From contig JAEUHY010000060.1 in the NCBI GenBank assembly GCA_016795325.1, positions 124,001 through 188,000 on the forward strand: a stretch of DNA of 64,000 nt, read 5' to 3'. How positions within the stretch are numbered: position 1 is the first letter of the stretch; every line of letters starts with the position of its first letter. Below the pieces are notes generated by a model. The model worked only from the letters and a program-made list of their open reading frames with translations. It did not search any database and was not told where the DNA came from. This stretch comes from Planctomycetota bacterium (GTDB taxonomy: Bacteria; Planctomycetota; UBA1135; GCA-002686595). The position numbers and the translations under genes are program-made. Of this stretch, positions 16,395-25,130 are shown one piece after another.

Positions 16395-18084
16395 CCAGCT
16401 GCGCGACGCGCGGGAACGACTCGAGCGTGATGTAGCGCGCCTTGGGCTTTTGTCCGTCCGGGGCCGGATAGCCGATCCATACGCGCGGTTCGAGCACGAT
16501 CGTGCGCACCTCGAAGCGCTCCAGGCGCTCGAGCAGACGCTGTTCGAAGGCCGCGAAGCGCGCGTCGTGCGGGTAGGGGAAGGTGAGCCCGGGGTGGAAC
16601 CAAAGGGCCGGAAACACCGAAGGTTTGCCCGTGATTCCGTACAGCACCGAAGCGTCGCCGACGAGGAAGAACCCGCCGTCGCGCGCGCGCAGGTACTCGC
16701 TCAGCTCGCGCAGGTCGTTCGCGCCGTAGGTCACCAGGCGGGGCGTTTCGAACTGCATGCATGCGAGTTGGTCGGGCAACTTCGGCGGCGGCGCAGCTGG
16801 GGAGGGATCCGCGAAGGTGATGTCGATGGCCTTGCGCGGGATGTTGACGCGCTCGTGGAAACCCCACGCATCCCACAGCGCGAGTGCAGCCAGCGCGAAC
16901 GCTGCTGCGCGTCCCGCAGGCGCGGCGCGTGGCCCGACGGCGGCGCCCGCGGCGACCAGCGCCGCGGCGCACGCGCCGAGCGCGGCGAACACGAGCGGCA
17001 CGCCCTGTTCACGGTCGTTGCTAGTGAGGGCGATGAAGCCCAGGCAGGCGAGGAGCAGCAACTCGCCGAGTGCCGCCGCGCCCAACGCCTGCCGCCAACG
17101 CCAGGTCGGCTCGCGCAGCGCGCGCGGCAGGAGAACCGAGCCCAAGGCCAGCGCCGGAAGTCCCAGCAGGTGCACGACCAGGATCGAGTGCAGCGCGAGC
17201 TTCGTGCGCGTCTCGTCGAAGTTGCGCAGCAGTGCGCCGAAGCCGTCGATGTAGCCCAGCCGGCGGGCGCCTTCTTCCGCTGGCAAGTCGAGAACGAACA
17301 GCCGCAGCGCGGCGAAGTCCACGCCGAGCGCGAAGGCGGCGATCAGGAGCACGAACGCTGTGGCCGCGAGCGAGAGCAGCATGCGCCGCAACGTCGCAAC
17401 GCGTTCGGTTCGCGCCAGTGCGCACAGCGCGAGGCACGGGACCAGGAAGAACACCGAGGGGATCTGCTTGGAGAAGAAGGCCAGCGCCAGCAGCGGCCCG
17501 ACAAGCCAGGCCTCGCGGCGGCGCACCTTGTCCGCGTGGTGCAGCGTGGCGCGCAGCGCCGCGACCAGCGCTGCGAGCGAGAACGCGAAGGCGTGCGTGT
17601 CCATGTAGGGCGCGCCGAAGGGCGTGAAGAACACCACCCCGGTCGCGCCCGCAAAGAGCGCTGCGAGCCAGGGCCCGAGGCCGAGTTGGCGCAGCAGGAG
17701 CCACACAGCGCCCGCGGCGAGAGCGTTCATCAACGCGGCGTGTTCGATGTAGCTCGACCAGTTCACTCCGCCCACGGCGAAGAACAGCGCCTGGAGCGCG
17801 TGCACCGTGAAGCCGTTGGGCGCGACGTAGTCGCGCAGCGGAACCTCGCCGCTCAGGATGCGCCAGCCGCCGTCGAAGCAGATCGACTGGTCGAGCGGCA
17901 TGAAGCCCACGCGGCCGCACTCGCGCACGAGCGCGGCCGCGTGGGCAACGGCCAGCCCGAGCGCGAGCCACGGCCCGAAGCGGCTGGCGAACTGCTCCAG
18001 GCGCGCGGGCTTGTGGCGCGATTCGCCCGAGGGCTCGCCGTTCGACCCGGCTTCAGGGGGTTCGTTCGGCTGCGGTGAGCTCAT
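16333..18084 (-). CDS. polytopic GT-C glycosyltransferase-like membrane protein (GT39 type)
   Basis: 583 residues with about ten membrane helices after a polar, proline-rich N-terminus of 35 residues. The first periplasmic loop, CFDGGWRILSGEVPLRDYV, resembles the 'D-G.R.L.G..PY.D' loop of lipid-linked sugar transferases of the PMT/ArnT (GT39) group. A soluble C-terminal domain (about 430-583) follows the helices. It would move a sugar from a polyprenyl-phosphate carrier to a protein, lipid or glycan outside the membrane. Its start overlaps the end of the upstream metallopeptidase gene by 32 nt, so the two are co-transcribed. Substrate unknown. Confidence 0.8.
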   Translation of the reverse strand: MSSPQPNEPPEAGSNGEPSGESRHKPARLEQFASRFGPWLALGLAVAHAAALVRECGRVGFMPLDQSICFDGGWRILSGEVPLRDYVAPNGFTVHALQALFFAVGGVNWSSYIEHAALMNALAAGAVWLLLRQLGLGPWLAALFAGATGVVFFTPFGAPYMDTHAFAFSLAALVAALRATLHHADKVRRREAWLVGPLLALAFFSKQIPSVFFLVPCLALCALARTERVATLRRMLLSLAATAFVLLIAAFALGVDFAALRLFVLDLPAEEGARRLGYIDGFGALLRNFDETRTKLALHSILVVHLLGLPALALGSVLLPRALREPTWRWRQALGAAALGELLLLACLGFIALTSNDREQGVPLVFAALGACAAALVAAGAAVGPRAAPAGRAAAFALAALALWDAWGFHERVNIPRKAIDITFADPSPAAPPPKLPDQLACMQFETPRLVTYGANDLRELSEYLRARDGGFFLVGDASVLYGITGKPSVFPALWFHPGLTFPYPHDARFAAFEQRLLERLERFEVRTIVLEPRVWIGYPAPDGQKPKARYITLESFPRVAQLVNARLASERSFGPIRVLELR

Positions 18085-19918
18085 CGATCCAGCGCTCGAA
18101 GGCGTGGGCGAAGGCCGCGAAGTCGCCGTCGAGCTGCGCGACGGTCTCGCGTCCGTGGATGACCTTGATGCGCGCGTCGAGTTCGACCGGCCCGTTCCAA
18201 CGCGGCACGCTCTCCAGTCGCGCGAGCGCGGCGCGCGCCTCCTGTTTGGCCTCCTGCGCGCTCAGGTTCACGCTGTGCGCCATCGCGCGCGCGCTGAGCT
18301 CCGCACCGGTCAAGCGCCGCACGAACTCGCCGAAACTCACGCTGTTGCCCGGCGCCCACCAGGCGCGCGCCAGCTCCGGGCCGATGCGCGGGTTGTCGAC
18401 CAGATGTCCGTCGCGCGTCCGGAAGAACTCGCGGGTTTGGTGTACGGCCATCTCGGCGAGCACATAACCGTGGTAGTAGGCGCTCGAGTCGCCGCTCAAC
18501 AGGTGCGGAACGGCGAGGATCGGCCGCGGCGAACCTTCGTCGAGGAACAGCAGGCGCCGCTCGACGTCGCGCAGCGTCTCGAGCGCGCGCTGCGGCGTGA
18601 GCTCGTCGTCGGGGATCTCGTACAGCGCCTTTTCGCCGTAACACACAGCCAGCATCGCGCGCGCGTTCCACGCCGCGAAGGGCTGGTGCGCGTCGAGCGC
18701 TCGTTCGACCAGTTCGAACGGCATCGGCCGGCCCTGTTCGTCGAGCGCGTAGCGCTGCTGCCAATCCGCGTCGTCGAGCAGCGAGTCGAGGAACATGCTC
18801 TGCGTTTCGCAGAAGGCGACCGAAGTGGGCGCGAACTCCTGCCCGAAGCACGGGCTGGGCATGTCGATGTTCGCGAAGTGCGCGGCGTGGCCGCCTTCGT
18901 GGAACAACGTCTGCATCGCACGTTGGCCCGAGCCGACCATGCCCGGAATCGCGTTGGCGGTGAAGTGGATGCGCGCCGGTACGCGGCCGCGCGGGGTGCG
19001 CCAAGCCACGACCGGTCCGTGCATGAAGCCGTTTTCGTACTTGCCCTTCCGATCGACGAGGTCGAGCACCAGCTCCGCGCCGGCGTACTTCACGCCCAGG
19101 GCCGCGAACGAGCGGCCCCAGACCGCGAGCGCCGAACGGAAGGGGAAGTACGGGTCGAGTTCGCGCGTGACGTCGCCGGCGACCAGGTAGTGCAGGTTCC
19201 ACGGCGTGAGCCGCTGCGCGCCGTGCGTCGCGCGCGCGTCGTTCACTGCGCGCTGGCCGGCCGCGCGCGTGCGCTCCTCGAGCTCGTCGAGCCAGGCGAA
19301 CACCTGGCGCTTGCTGAGGTTCTCGACACGGCGCGTCTTCCAGTCGTAGTAGTCCTCCGCGCCGAGCAAACGCCCCAGCCGATTGCGCATCCGCACCAGC
19401 TCGAGAAAACCGTGGTCGATCACGTACGGCTCGATCGAACGCAGCGCGTTCCACGCCGCGCGCCGCAGCGCTTCGTCGGGCGCGGAGCGCAGCAGGCTCG
19501 AGAGCTTGACGCTCGAGGCGCGCACGAAGCCTCCGCCGCTGTCGCGGTAGCCGAGCTCCATCTCGCCGCGTGCATGCTCGAGTCGGCTCTCCGCCGCGGT
19601 GATCTGCTCGGCGAGCTCGCGCGCTCGAGGGCTGTCGATCACGTGCGCCTGGAAGGTCGCGACCCAGCCCGCGGCGCGCACCCGCTCCGTGTCGCTCGCC
19701 GCGCGCGCCTCCAGTTCACGCGCCTCGGTCAGGCGCGCCGGATCCTGAAGGAAACGTTGCAACTCGATTTCGCGCGTCTCGAGCTCGCTGTGCGCGGCCT
19801 GCGAGTCGTCGAGCAAGCCCATCTTCGCCGACCAGAAGGCGTCTTCCTTGCGCGTGTGCAAGGCCGCGTAGGCGGCGTCGAGTTCGTCCAGTCGGCGGGT
19901 AGGGGAGGCGGTGGTCAC
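18053..19918 (-). CDS. M3-like zinc metallopeptidase
   Basis: 621-residue soluble, mostly helical gluzincin. The zinc site is LFHEGGHAAHF (H340, E341, H344) with E371 in AFCETQSMF as the likely third ligand, spaced as in M2/M3 oligopeptidases. Length and helical N-terminal half fit oligoendopeptidase F relatives. A catalytic-pocket His/Tyr segment, SSAYYHGYVLAEMAV, occurs near the C-terminus, as is usual in M3. No signal peptide is seen, so it should degrade oligopeptides in the cytosol. The start is a GTG at 19918, with a TACGCT hexamer 38 nt upstream. The GT-C gene follows with an overlap. Confidence 0.85.
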   Translation of the reverse strand: MTTASPTRRLDELDAAYAALHTRKEDAFWSAKMGLLDDSQAAHSELETREIELQRFLQDPARLTEARELEARAASDTERVRAAGWVATFQAHVIDSPRARELAEQITAAESRLEHARGEMELGYRDSGGGFVRASSVKLSSLLRSAPDEALRRAAWNALRSIEPYVIDHGFLELVRMRNRLGRLLGAEDYYDWKTRRVENLSKRQVFAWLDELEERTRAAGQRAVNDARATHGAQRLTPWNLHYLVAGDVTRELDPYFPFRSALAVWGRSFAALGVKYAGAELVLDLVDRKGKYENGFMHGPVVAWRTPRGRVPARIHFTANAIPGMVGSGQRAMQTLFHEGGHAAHFANIDMPSPCFGQEFAPTSVAFCETQSMFLDSLLDDADWQQRYALDEQGRPMPFELVERALDAHQPFAAWNARAMLAVCYGEKALYEIPDDELTPQRALETLRDVERRLLFLDEGSPRPILAVPHLLSGDSSAYYHGYVLAEMAVHQTREFFRTRDGHLVDNPRIGPELARAWWAPGNSVSFGEFVRRLTGAELSARAMAHSVNLSAQEAKQEARAALARLESVPRWNGPVELDARIKVIHGRETVAQLDGDFAAFAHAFERWIDELTAAERTP

Positions 19919-20315
19919 GTCGGGTTCGAGGTGCGGGTTTAGAGCTGGTGTGGCGCAGCGTAGTGTCCGGCCGGACCGTCGCCGCGCTCGGCCTCGGCCG
20001 AAAAGACCGCGCCGCAGGCAGCGCCGCCCGCCGCGTGCGCCGCGCTGGGCTCGAGGCGGCGCCCCGACACACGGCCGCGTCCTGCGGCGAGCGCCTTCAT
20101 CTCATCTGCACTTCGGCCGGGTCGCCGTCGGACTGGAGCGCGCGCGGCGTCGGTGACCGTTCGCGCGGCGTGGGGTACCTTGGTTGGCTCGCCGCCCTTC
20201 GCGCGTCCCGCGGCGGCGCCGTCCGTCCCCATCCCCACCTTGCCTGTCCCGACGCGGTGCAGCTTCTGCGGACCCTCGCGGTCCCAGCCGCTGCGTCCGC
20301 GCCGACCGATTCCTC
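19919..20315. other. 397-bp divergent intergenic region
   Basis: Between the metallopeptidase (minus) and CAP lipoprotein (plus). It holds TACGCT on the minus strand at 19957-19962 and a TACCTT on the plus strand near 20176. I see no small gene, tRNA-like fold or repeat. Confidence 0.55.
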
Positions 20316-22820
20316 ATGTCGATCGCCCGCTCCCTCGGTGTGTTCCTCCTGCTACTCGCGGCCGGCGCGTGCGGTCAGGAGCGCGACAGTCTGGCGCTGG
20401 CCCGCGCGTCGGTCGCCAAGGGCGACCTCGACCACGCGGCGCGTCTGCTGAAGGAGCTCGAGACGCCTGAGGCGCGCGATCTCGAGGCGCAGATCGCCAA
20501 GCTCCGCGAGCGGCACACGCGCTTGGTCGCGCAGATCGACGAGCTCTACACGCGCGTCGGCGAACTCTCGGAGGGCGAGGCGCGCGACCAGCTCAAGCGT
20601 TGGCGCGACCGTGAGACGGACGCACACGCGCGCGAACTGCTCGACCTTGCGTTGAGCGGACACATCGAGCGCTACCGCGGCATCGAGGCGCAGCTGCGCA
20701 AGAACGCTCCACGTCCAGCGCTCGCGGAACAGTCAGATCGCACGCGTGAAGACGACGCGCTCGCGTTGGGGCTGCGCAGTGAAGTGCGCGAGGCGCTGAC
20801 CGCGCAGAACTGGCAGCGTGCGAACTCGGCGCTCGTGCTCTTGAGCGAGATTCCCTCCAAGCGTGTGAGCGACGTGGACGAACTGCGCCGCCAGTTGCGC
20901 GAGGGAGCGCGCGCGGAGGCCGAGCGCTTGATGGCGCAGGCGCGCAGCCTCGAGAGCCAACTCTCGGTCGAAGAGGCGCACACGTGGCTGAGCCGCCAAG
21001 CGGAGCGCTTCCCGCCGACGCGCGACTTCGAGGCGCTCACGCAGATGGTCCGGCAACTTGGGGAACGCGCGCGCAGCGTGGCCGCCGCCGGCGAGGGCGA
21101 GTTCAAGGTGTTCGAGCTGCCCGACGAGGCCGAAGCGGAAGGCGCGGCGACGCTGAGCGCGCTCGGCAGCGCGGAACCGCCGGCGGACCTCGACGCCGCC
21201 GCGCTCGTCGACTTGGCGCGGGAGCACGCCGGCCGCGGCGAACTTGCGTACGCGCGCAGTTGCGCCCTCGCGGCGAGCGCCAAGTTGTTCGCCGGCGACT
21301 TGCGCGACGACTGCGTCGGCCTGTCGCAGGACCTGCGCGCGCGTCTGGCGCTGCGGGAAGAGCTCGCGCGCGCTTGGAAGTCGCGCGCGGAAGACCTGGG
21401 CAAGCTCGGAGTCGAGCGCATCGACGTCGACGCCTGGCGTTTGGGCGGCGCGGTGCGCGCCTGGCCCGAGGTCGGCTTCGAGTTGCTGCAGCGCGCCGCG
21501 GATGTCGCACGCGTCTCTCCGCTCGCGTGGCGCGGTGTGATCGCCGAAGCGCTCGCCGGCCCGCACACCCAACGCGAGTCCGCGTCGCAGGAACTGGCCC
21601 GCATGGTCGAACGCGGCGCGATCGAAGCCGCGACGGCCTCGGGAATGATCGCGCGCGCGCGCGGCGGAATCGGTGCGAGCCAGCGCTACCTGCTCGCCAA
21701 GGGCCAGTGGGCGACGCTCGAAACCGCGGCCGCCAGCGACAGCGCCGCAGCCAGCGCGAACCTCGAACGCGCCTTTCTGCGTGCGTCGGGCGAGGCGCGC
21801 GATCAAGCCTTCGAGGCCCTGCTCGCGGGTGCGCCGCCCGAAGTCGCGCGCGCTGCGTTGGCGGCGCGCGCCACCGCGGTGGTCACCAAGCTCGCGCGTT
21901 CGAAGACCACGGAGCAGCTCAAGGGGCTGGCGAACCTGCGCACCGCGCTCGACGCGGCGCGCAAGGACGCGCTGGCGTTGATCTTCGACGAAGAGACGTA
22001 CTTCTATCCGTACAACCCGCCGCCCGCGCCGAAGACGGCGGCCGACTACGCGCGCGCCCAGCGCGACGTGGACGAAGCGGTCGGCAAGTTGCGCGAGGCG
22101 TGGGAGAAGTCCAAGCCCGTCAAGCTGGCCAAGGACTTCACGCAGGCGCTCGAAGAGTTGGAGTGGTGCGCCGGCGCGTGCGCGAAGCTCGAGTTGCCCT
22201 TCGCATTGCCCGAGACGCTGCCGACCTGGTTGCTCGCGACTCCGCGCGGCGTCGAGAGCGTGGACCTCCAGCAGTTCGCCTGGAGCGAGGCCGAAGCGTC
22301 GGATCTGGCGCTGTCGCGCGCGGTCGAAGCGCGCAACGAACGGCTGTGGGCGGCGCTCGACAAGAACAAGGAGCGCGAAGGCGCCGCGAAGGAGCAGTGG
22401 GCCGATCCGCCGGCGCGTGAGCAGGTGCGCGTCACCAACCGCTACCGCGCGATGTTCGGTCGCCGCTCGTTGGCCTGGAATCCGCGCATCCAGGCCGCGG
22501 CGTGGGGCCACAGCAAGTACATGGCGGACACCGGCGACTTCGGGCACTTCGAAACCGACCCGACGCGGCGCACGCCCAGTGATCGCGCCAAGCTCGCCGG
22601 GTACAACAACGGCGTGAGCGAGAACTGCTCGATGGGGCGCACCGATCCGGCTTCGGCCCACGACGGCTGGGCGCACTCGAGCGGCCACCACAGAAACCTG
22701 CTGATGGCGGGCCATCGCGAGATGGCGAGCTCGCTCGTGTCGCTCTACTGGACCCAGAATTTCGGCGCGGACCGCGCCTTCGAGAAGGAACTCGACAACG
22801 AGTCGGGAAACACGCGATGA
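20316..22820 (+). CDS. lipoprotein with long helical repeat region and C-terminal CAP domain
   Basis: 834 residues. The signal sequence LGVFLLLLAAGAC ends at a probable lipid-modified Cys (about residue 19). Residues 25-690 are Ala/Glu/Arg-rich helices, partly TPR-like and partly coiled coil. The C-terminal 120 residues are a CAP (SCP/PR-1) domain: VRVTNRYRAMFGRRSLAWNP, AAWGHSKYMADTG, GHFE, SENCSMG and HHRNLLMAGHREM, with the cavity His and Glu residues visible. CAP domains in bacteria bind lipids or cell-wall material. A short stop-start overlap (ATGA) couples it to the FHA gene. In-frame extension upstream to 20184 lacks signal character. Confidence 0.83.
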   Translation: MSIARSLGVFLLLLAAGACGQERDSLALARASVAKGDLDHAARLLKELETPEARDLEAQIAKLRERHTRLVAQIDELYTRVGELSEGEARDQLKRWRDRETDAHARELLDLALSGHIERYRGIEAQLRKNAPRPALAEQSDRTREDDALALGLRSEVREALTAQNWQRANSALVLLSEIPSKRVSDVDELRRQLREGARAEAERLMAQARSLESQLSVEEAHTWLSRQAERFPPTRDFEALTQMVRQLGERARSVAAAGEGEFKVFELPDEAEAEGAATLSALGSAEPPADLDAAALVDLAREHAGRGELAYARSCALAASAKLFAGDLRDDCVGLSQDLRARLALREELARAWKSRAEDLGKLGVERIDVDAWRLGGAVRAWPEVGFELLQRAADVARVSPLAWRGVIAEALAGPHTQRESASQELARMVERGAIEAATASGMIARARGGIGASQRYLLAKGQWATLETAAASDSAAASANLERAFLRASGEARDQAFEALLAGAPPEVARAALAARATAVVTKLARSKTTEQLKGLANLRTALDAARKDALALIFDEETYFYPYNPPPAPKTAADYARAQRDVDEAVGKLREAWEKSKPVKLAKDFTQALEELEWCAGACAKLELPFALPETLPTWLLATPRGVESVDLQQFAWSEAEASDLALSRAVEARNERLWAALDKNKEREGAAKEQWADPPAREQVRVTNRYRAMFGRRSLAWNPRIQAAAWGHSKYMADTGDFGHFETDPTRRTPSDRAKLAGYNNGVSENCSMGRTDPASAHDGWAHSSGHHRNLLMAGHREMASSLVSLYWTQNFGADRAFEKELDNESGNTR

Positions 22821-24133
22821 CGCGATTGATCCTCGAGGAAGGCGGCAAGCGCCGCGCGTTCAAGGTCGGCGACGGAGTGATCACGATCGGCAGCGGGCCC
22901 AACGCGGCGCTCAAGCTCTCGAGCGGCGGCGTCGCGGAGTTGCACGCCGAGCTGGTGATCCAGGGCGGCGTAGTGACGCTCAAGCCCAAGCCTGGCGTGC
23001 TGCCGCCCAAGCTCGGCCCCAAGGCTCTGACCGGCGACACGGCGCTCGCGGCGGGTTCGGTCGTGACGATCGGCGAAGCCAAGCTCAGCATCGATCCGCC
23101 CGAGGGCGGCGCCGCGCCGGCCGCCGCGCCGGCTGTGACCGGCGGCCGAGCTGCGCCGCGCGAGAAGACGGTCGAGAAGCAGGAGTGGCAACGCTCCGCG
23201 CGCGAGCTGCACAGCTCCAAGGGCATCAAGCCCGCGCACATGCTGATCATCCTCGTGCCGCTGGGGATCGTGGGCTTCTTCGTGTTCAAGAAGATGGCCG
23301 AGCAGGACGCGCCGAACGCGTTCCTCGCGCAGACGCAGTACTTCCACGCCGTGGAGATGCTCAAGTCGGGTCTCGCCGAGCAGGCGCAGGCGGACATCGA
23401 GAAGATTCCCGCCGACGCGCCGCGCACCCCGGAACTCCAGGCGAAGATCGAGCAACTCAAGCTCGAGATCGCCCAAGCTCGCCAGGGCGCGGAACTCGAG
23501 AAGGTCAACAAGAGCGGCACGCAGTTCCTCGACACGCAGCTCAAGAACTTCGAAGCGCAGCGCATGCAGGGCAAGGTGCAGTCGCCGACCGTGCGCGTGT
23601 TCTTGAAGCGCCTCGCCGAGTTCGAGCGCCGCTGGCCGCAGCACCCCGAACTCGAGTGGGTGCAGCGCCAGAAGCAGATCTACTCGAAGATGGTGGACCT
23701 CAAGGCGCCGCCGACCTACGAGGACGTCGCCTTCGAGGTCGAGACGCTGACCTGGGCCAATCCGCGCGACTACAAGCAGGCTTTCGCGATCCTGCAGCGC
23801 TTCCTGGACAGCGCGAGCGCCGACGACCGCGCCAAGACGGCGGCCTTGATCGACAAGCTGACCGCGGCCCGCAAGGAGTGGTACGACGACCGCACTCTGC
23901 AGGCGCAGCACGAGTACAAGAACAACCAGGTCGGCAAGGCCGTGAGCTGGTTGTTGATCCTCGCGACCTACAGCGGCGACGACGAGATGGAGCAGACCGC
24001 CGCCAAGCGCCTGCTCGACTTCCCGCGTGTCGACGAGCACCTGCGCGGTTACCGCGACACGCGCGGCGACTGGTGGCCGGCGATTTCGGCCAACCGCACG
24101 ATCGCGGAGTGGCTCAAGGCCAACCCGCTGTAG
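22817..24133 (+). CDS. membrane protein with degenerate N-terminal FHA domain
   Basis: 438 residues overlapping the CAP lipoprotein gene by 4 nt. Residues 1-95 fit an FHA beta-sandwich (VITIGSGPNAALKL, LHAELVI, GSVVTIGEAKLSI). The phosphothreonine-contacting Arg of the usual IGR motif is Ser26, and the usual Ser of SxxH is Ala40, so canonical phosphopeptide binding is doubtful. A Pro/Ala linker, one membrane helix (about 141-160, MLIILVPLGIVGFFVF) and a helical TPR-like domain to 438 follow. The FHA part would be cytosolic and the repeat part periplasmic. Likely a scaffold working with the CAP lipoprotein. Confidence 0.78.
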   Translation: MTRLILEEGGKRRAFKVGDGVITIGSGPNAALKLSSGGVAELHAELVIQGGVVTLKPKPGVLPPKLGPKALTGDTALAAGSVVTIGEAKLSIDPPEGGAAPAAAPAVTGGRAAPREKTVEKQEWQRSARELHSSKGIKPAHMLIILVPLGIVGFFVFKKMAEQDAPNAFLAQTQYFHAVEMLKSGLAEQAQADIEKIPADAPRTPELQAKIEQLKLEIAQARQGAELEKVNKSGTQFLDTQLKNFEAQRMQGKVQSPTVRVFLKRLAEFERRWPQHPELEWVQRQKQIYSKMVDLKAPPTYEDVAFEVETLTWANPRDYKQAFAILQRFLDSASADDRAKTAALIDKLTAARKEWYDDRTLQAQHEYKNNQVGKAVSWLLILATYSGDDEMEQTAAKRLLDFPRVDEHLRGYRDTRGDWWPAISANRTIAEWLKANPL

Positions 24134-24185
24134 CTGGCGGCGTGTCGCGCGGCGCTCCAACCTCCCGCGCGCGCTGCCGCAAGAG

Positions 24186-25130
24186 TCAGACGCCTTCGCT
24201 CCCGCTGGCCCGTTCGACGTGTTCGTCGGCGGGCCAGCGGCGCTGGTGCCAAGCCCACTGCTCGGGCGCGGCGCGGATCCAGCGCTCGAACACGGCGTTC
24301 ATGCGCGTGAGCAGATCCAACGCGGCCGCGCGTTTGTCCGCGCTCGCCGCGAGTTCGAGCGGCTCGTCGACGCGGATGCGGTAGCGCGCGCCTTCGCGCA
24401 CGCAGCGCACGGGCGTGAGCGGCAGGCCGCTCGCTCGCGCGAACGCGGCGGGGGCCGTCATGGTGGGGGCCGAACGGCCGAAGAACGGCGCGTCGACGTT
24501 GTCGAGTCGACGTGCGTGCAAGTCGCAGAGCAGTCCCAGCGTCTCGCCCCCGCGCAGCACGTTCAGCACCTCGCGTGGCGAGCTGTCCTGGGGCAGGCTG
24601 CGCACGCCCAACCCAGAGCGCAAGCCGACGAGCCAATCCGCGCTCGAGTCGTTGCGCTTGCGCAGACCGACCACGGCGCCGTCGAGCCCCGCGCGCCGCA
24701 GCGCCGCCGCGAGCAGCTCCCAGTTGCCCAGGTGCGCCGTGACGATGAGCACGCCGCGTCCGCGCGCGGCGCGGCGCCGCAGTTCGTCGCAGCTCGCGTC
24801 GAACTCGACGCTCGCGTCGATCCAGCGCTCGACGCGCTGGCGTTCGCGTTCGCTGCGTGCGGCGCGCGCCATCCACAGCCACTCGCGCACCAAGCGCGCG
24901 GTGTGCGTGAGCACGCCCCGCGTCAACGTCTCGCGCGCCTGCGCGTCGAGTTCGGCGCCGTAGGCGAGCGCGAGGTTGCGCTCGATGCGCCGCGCCGCGC
25001 TCGTGTGTTGAGCGGCCTGTGCTCCGGCCGCCAGCGCGACGCGGAGCAGCGGGTCGAACGGCGAACCTGCCAGGCGCGTCAGCGCATCCAGCGCACGTGC
25101 GCGAACGCGGCGGCGCAGCGGCTCAGCCAT
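24186..25130 (-). CDS. LpxL/HtrB-type lipid A acyltransferase
   Basis: 314 residues, the usual size of the lysophospholipid/lipid A acyltransferase family that adds secondary acyl chains to Kdo-lipid A at the inner membrane. The catalytic HX4E motif is in VTAHLGNWELLAAAL. The later conserved block LCDLHARRLDNVDAPFFGRSAP carries the glycine/phenylalanine-rich acceptor loop, and GLPLTPVRCVREGARYRI follows as in LpxL. The C-terminal WAWHQRRWP matches the family's 'W.HrRwk' end. The start overlaps the LPS-kinase gene end by 8 nt, so both are one unit. Specific acyl donor not inferable. Confidence 0.9.
   Translation of the reverse strand: MAEPLRRRVRARALDALTRLAGSPFDPLLRVALAAGAQAAQHTSAARRIERNLALAYGAELDAQARETLTRGVLTHTARLVREWLWMARAARSERERQRVERWIDASVEFDASCDELRRRAARGRGVLIVTAHLGNWELLAAALRRAGLDGAVVGLRKRNDSSADWLVGLRSGLGVRSLPQDSSPREVLNVLRGGETLGLLCDLHARRLDNVDAPFFGRSAPTMTAPAAFARASGLPLTPVRCVREGARYRIRVDEPLELAASADKRAAALDLLTRMNAVFERWIRAAPEQWAWHQRRWPADEHVERASGSEGV

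Noticed and set aside
19919-19950. GGTTCGA resembling a tRNA T-loop
   Set aside because: No acceptor stem, D-arm or anticodon arm can be drawn around it on either strand.
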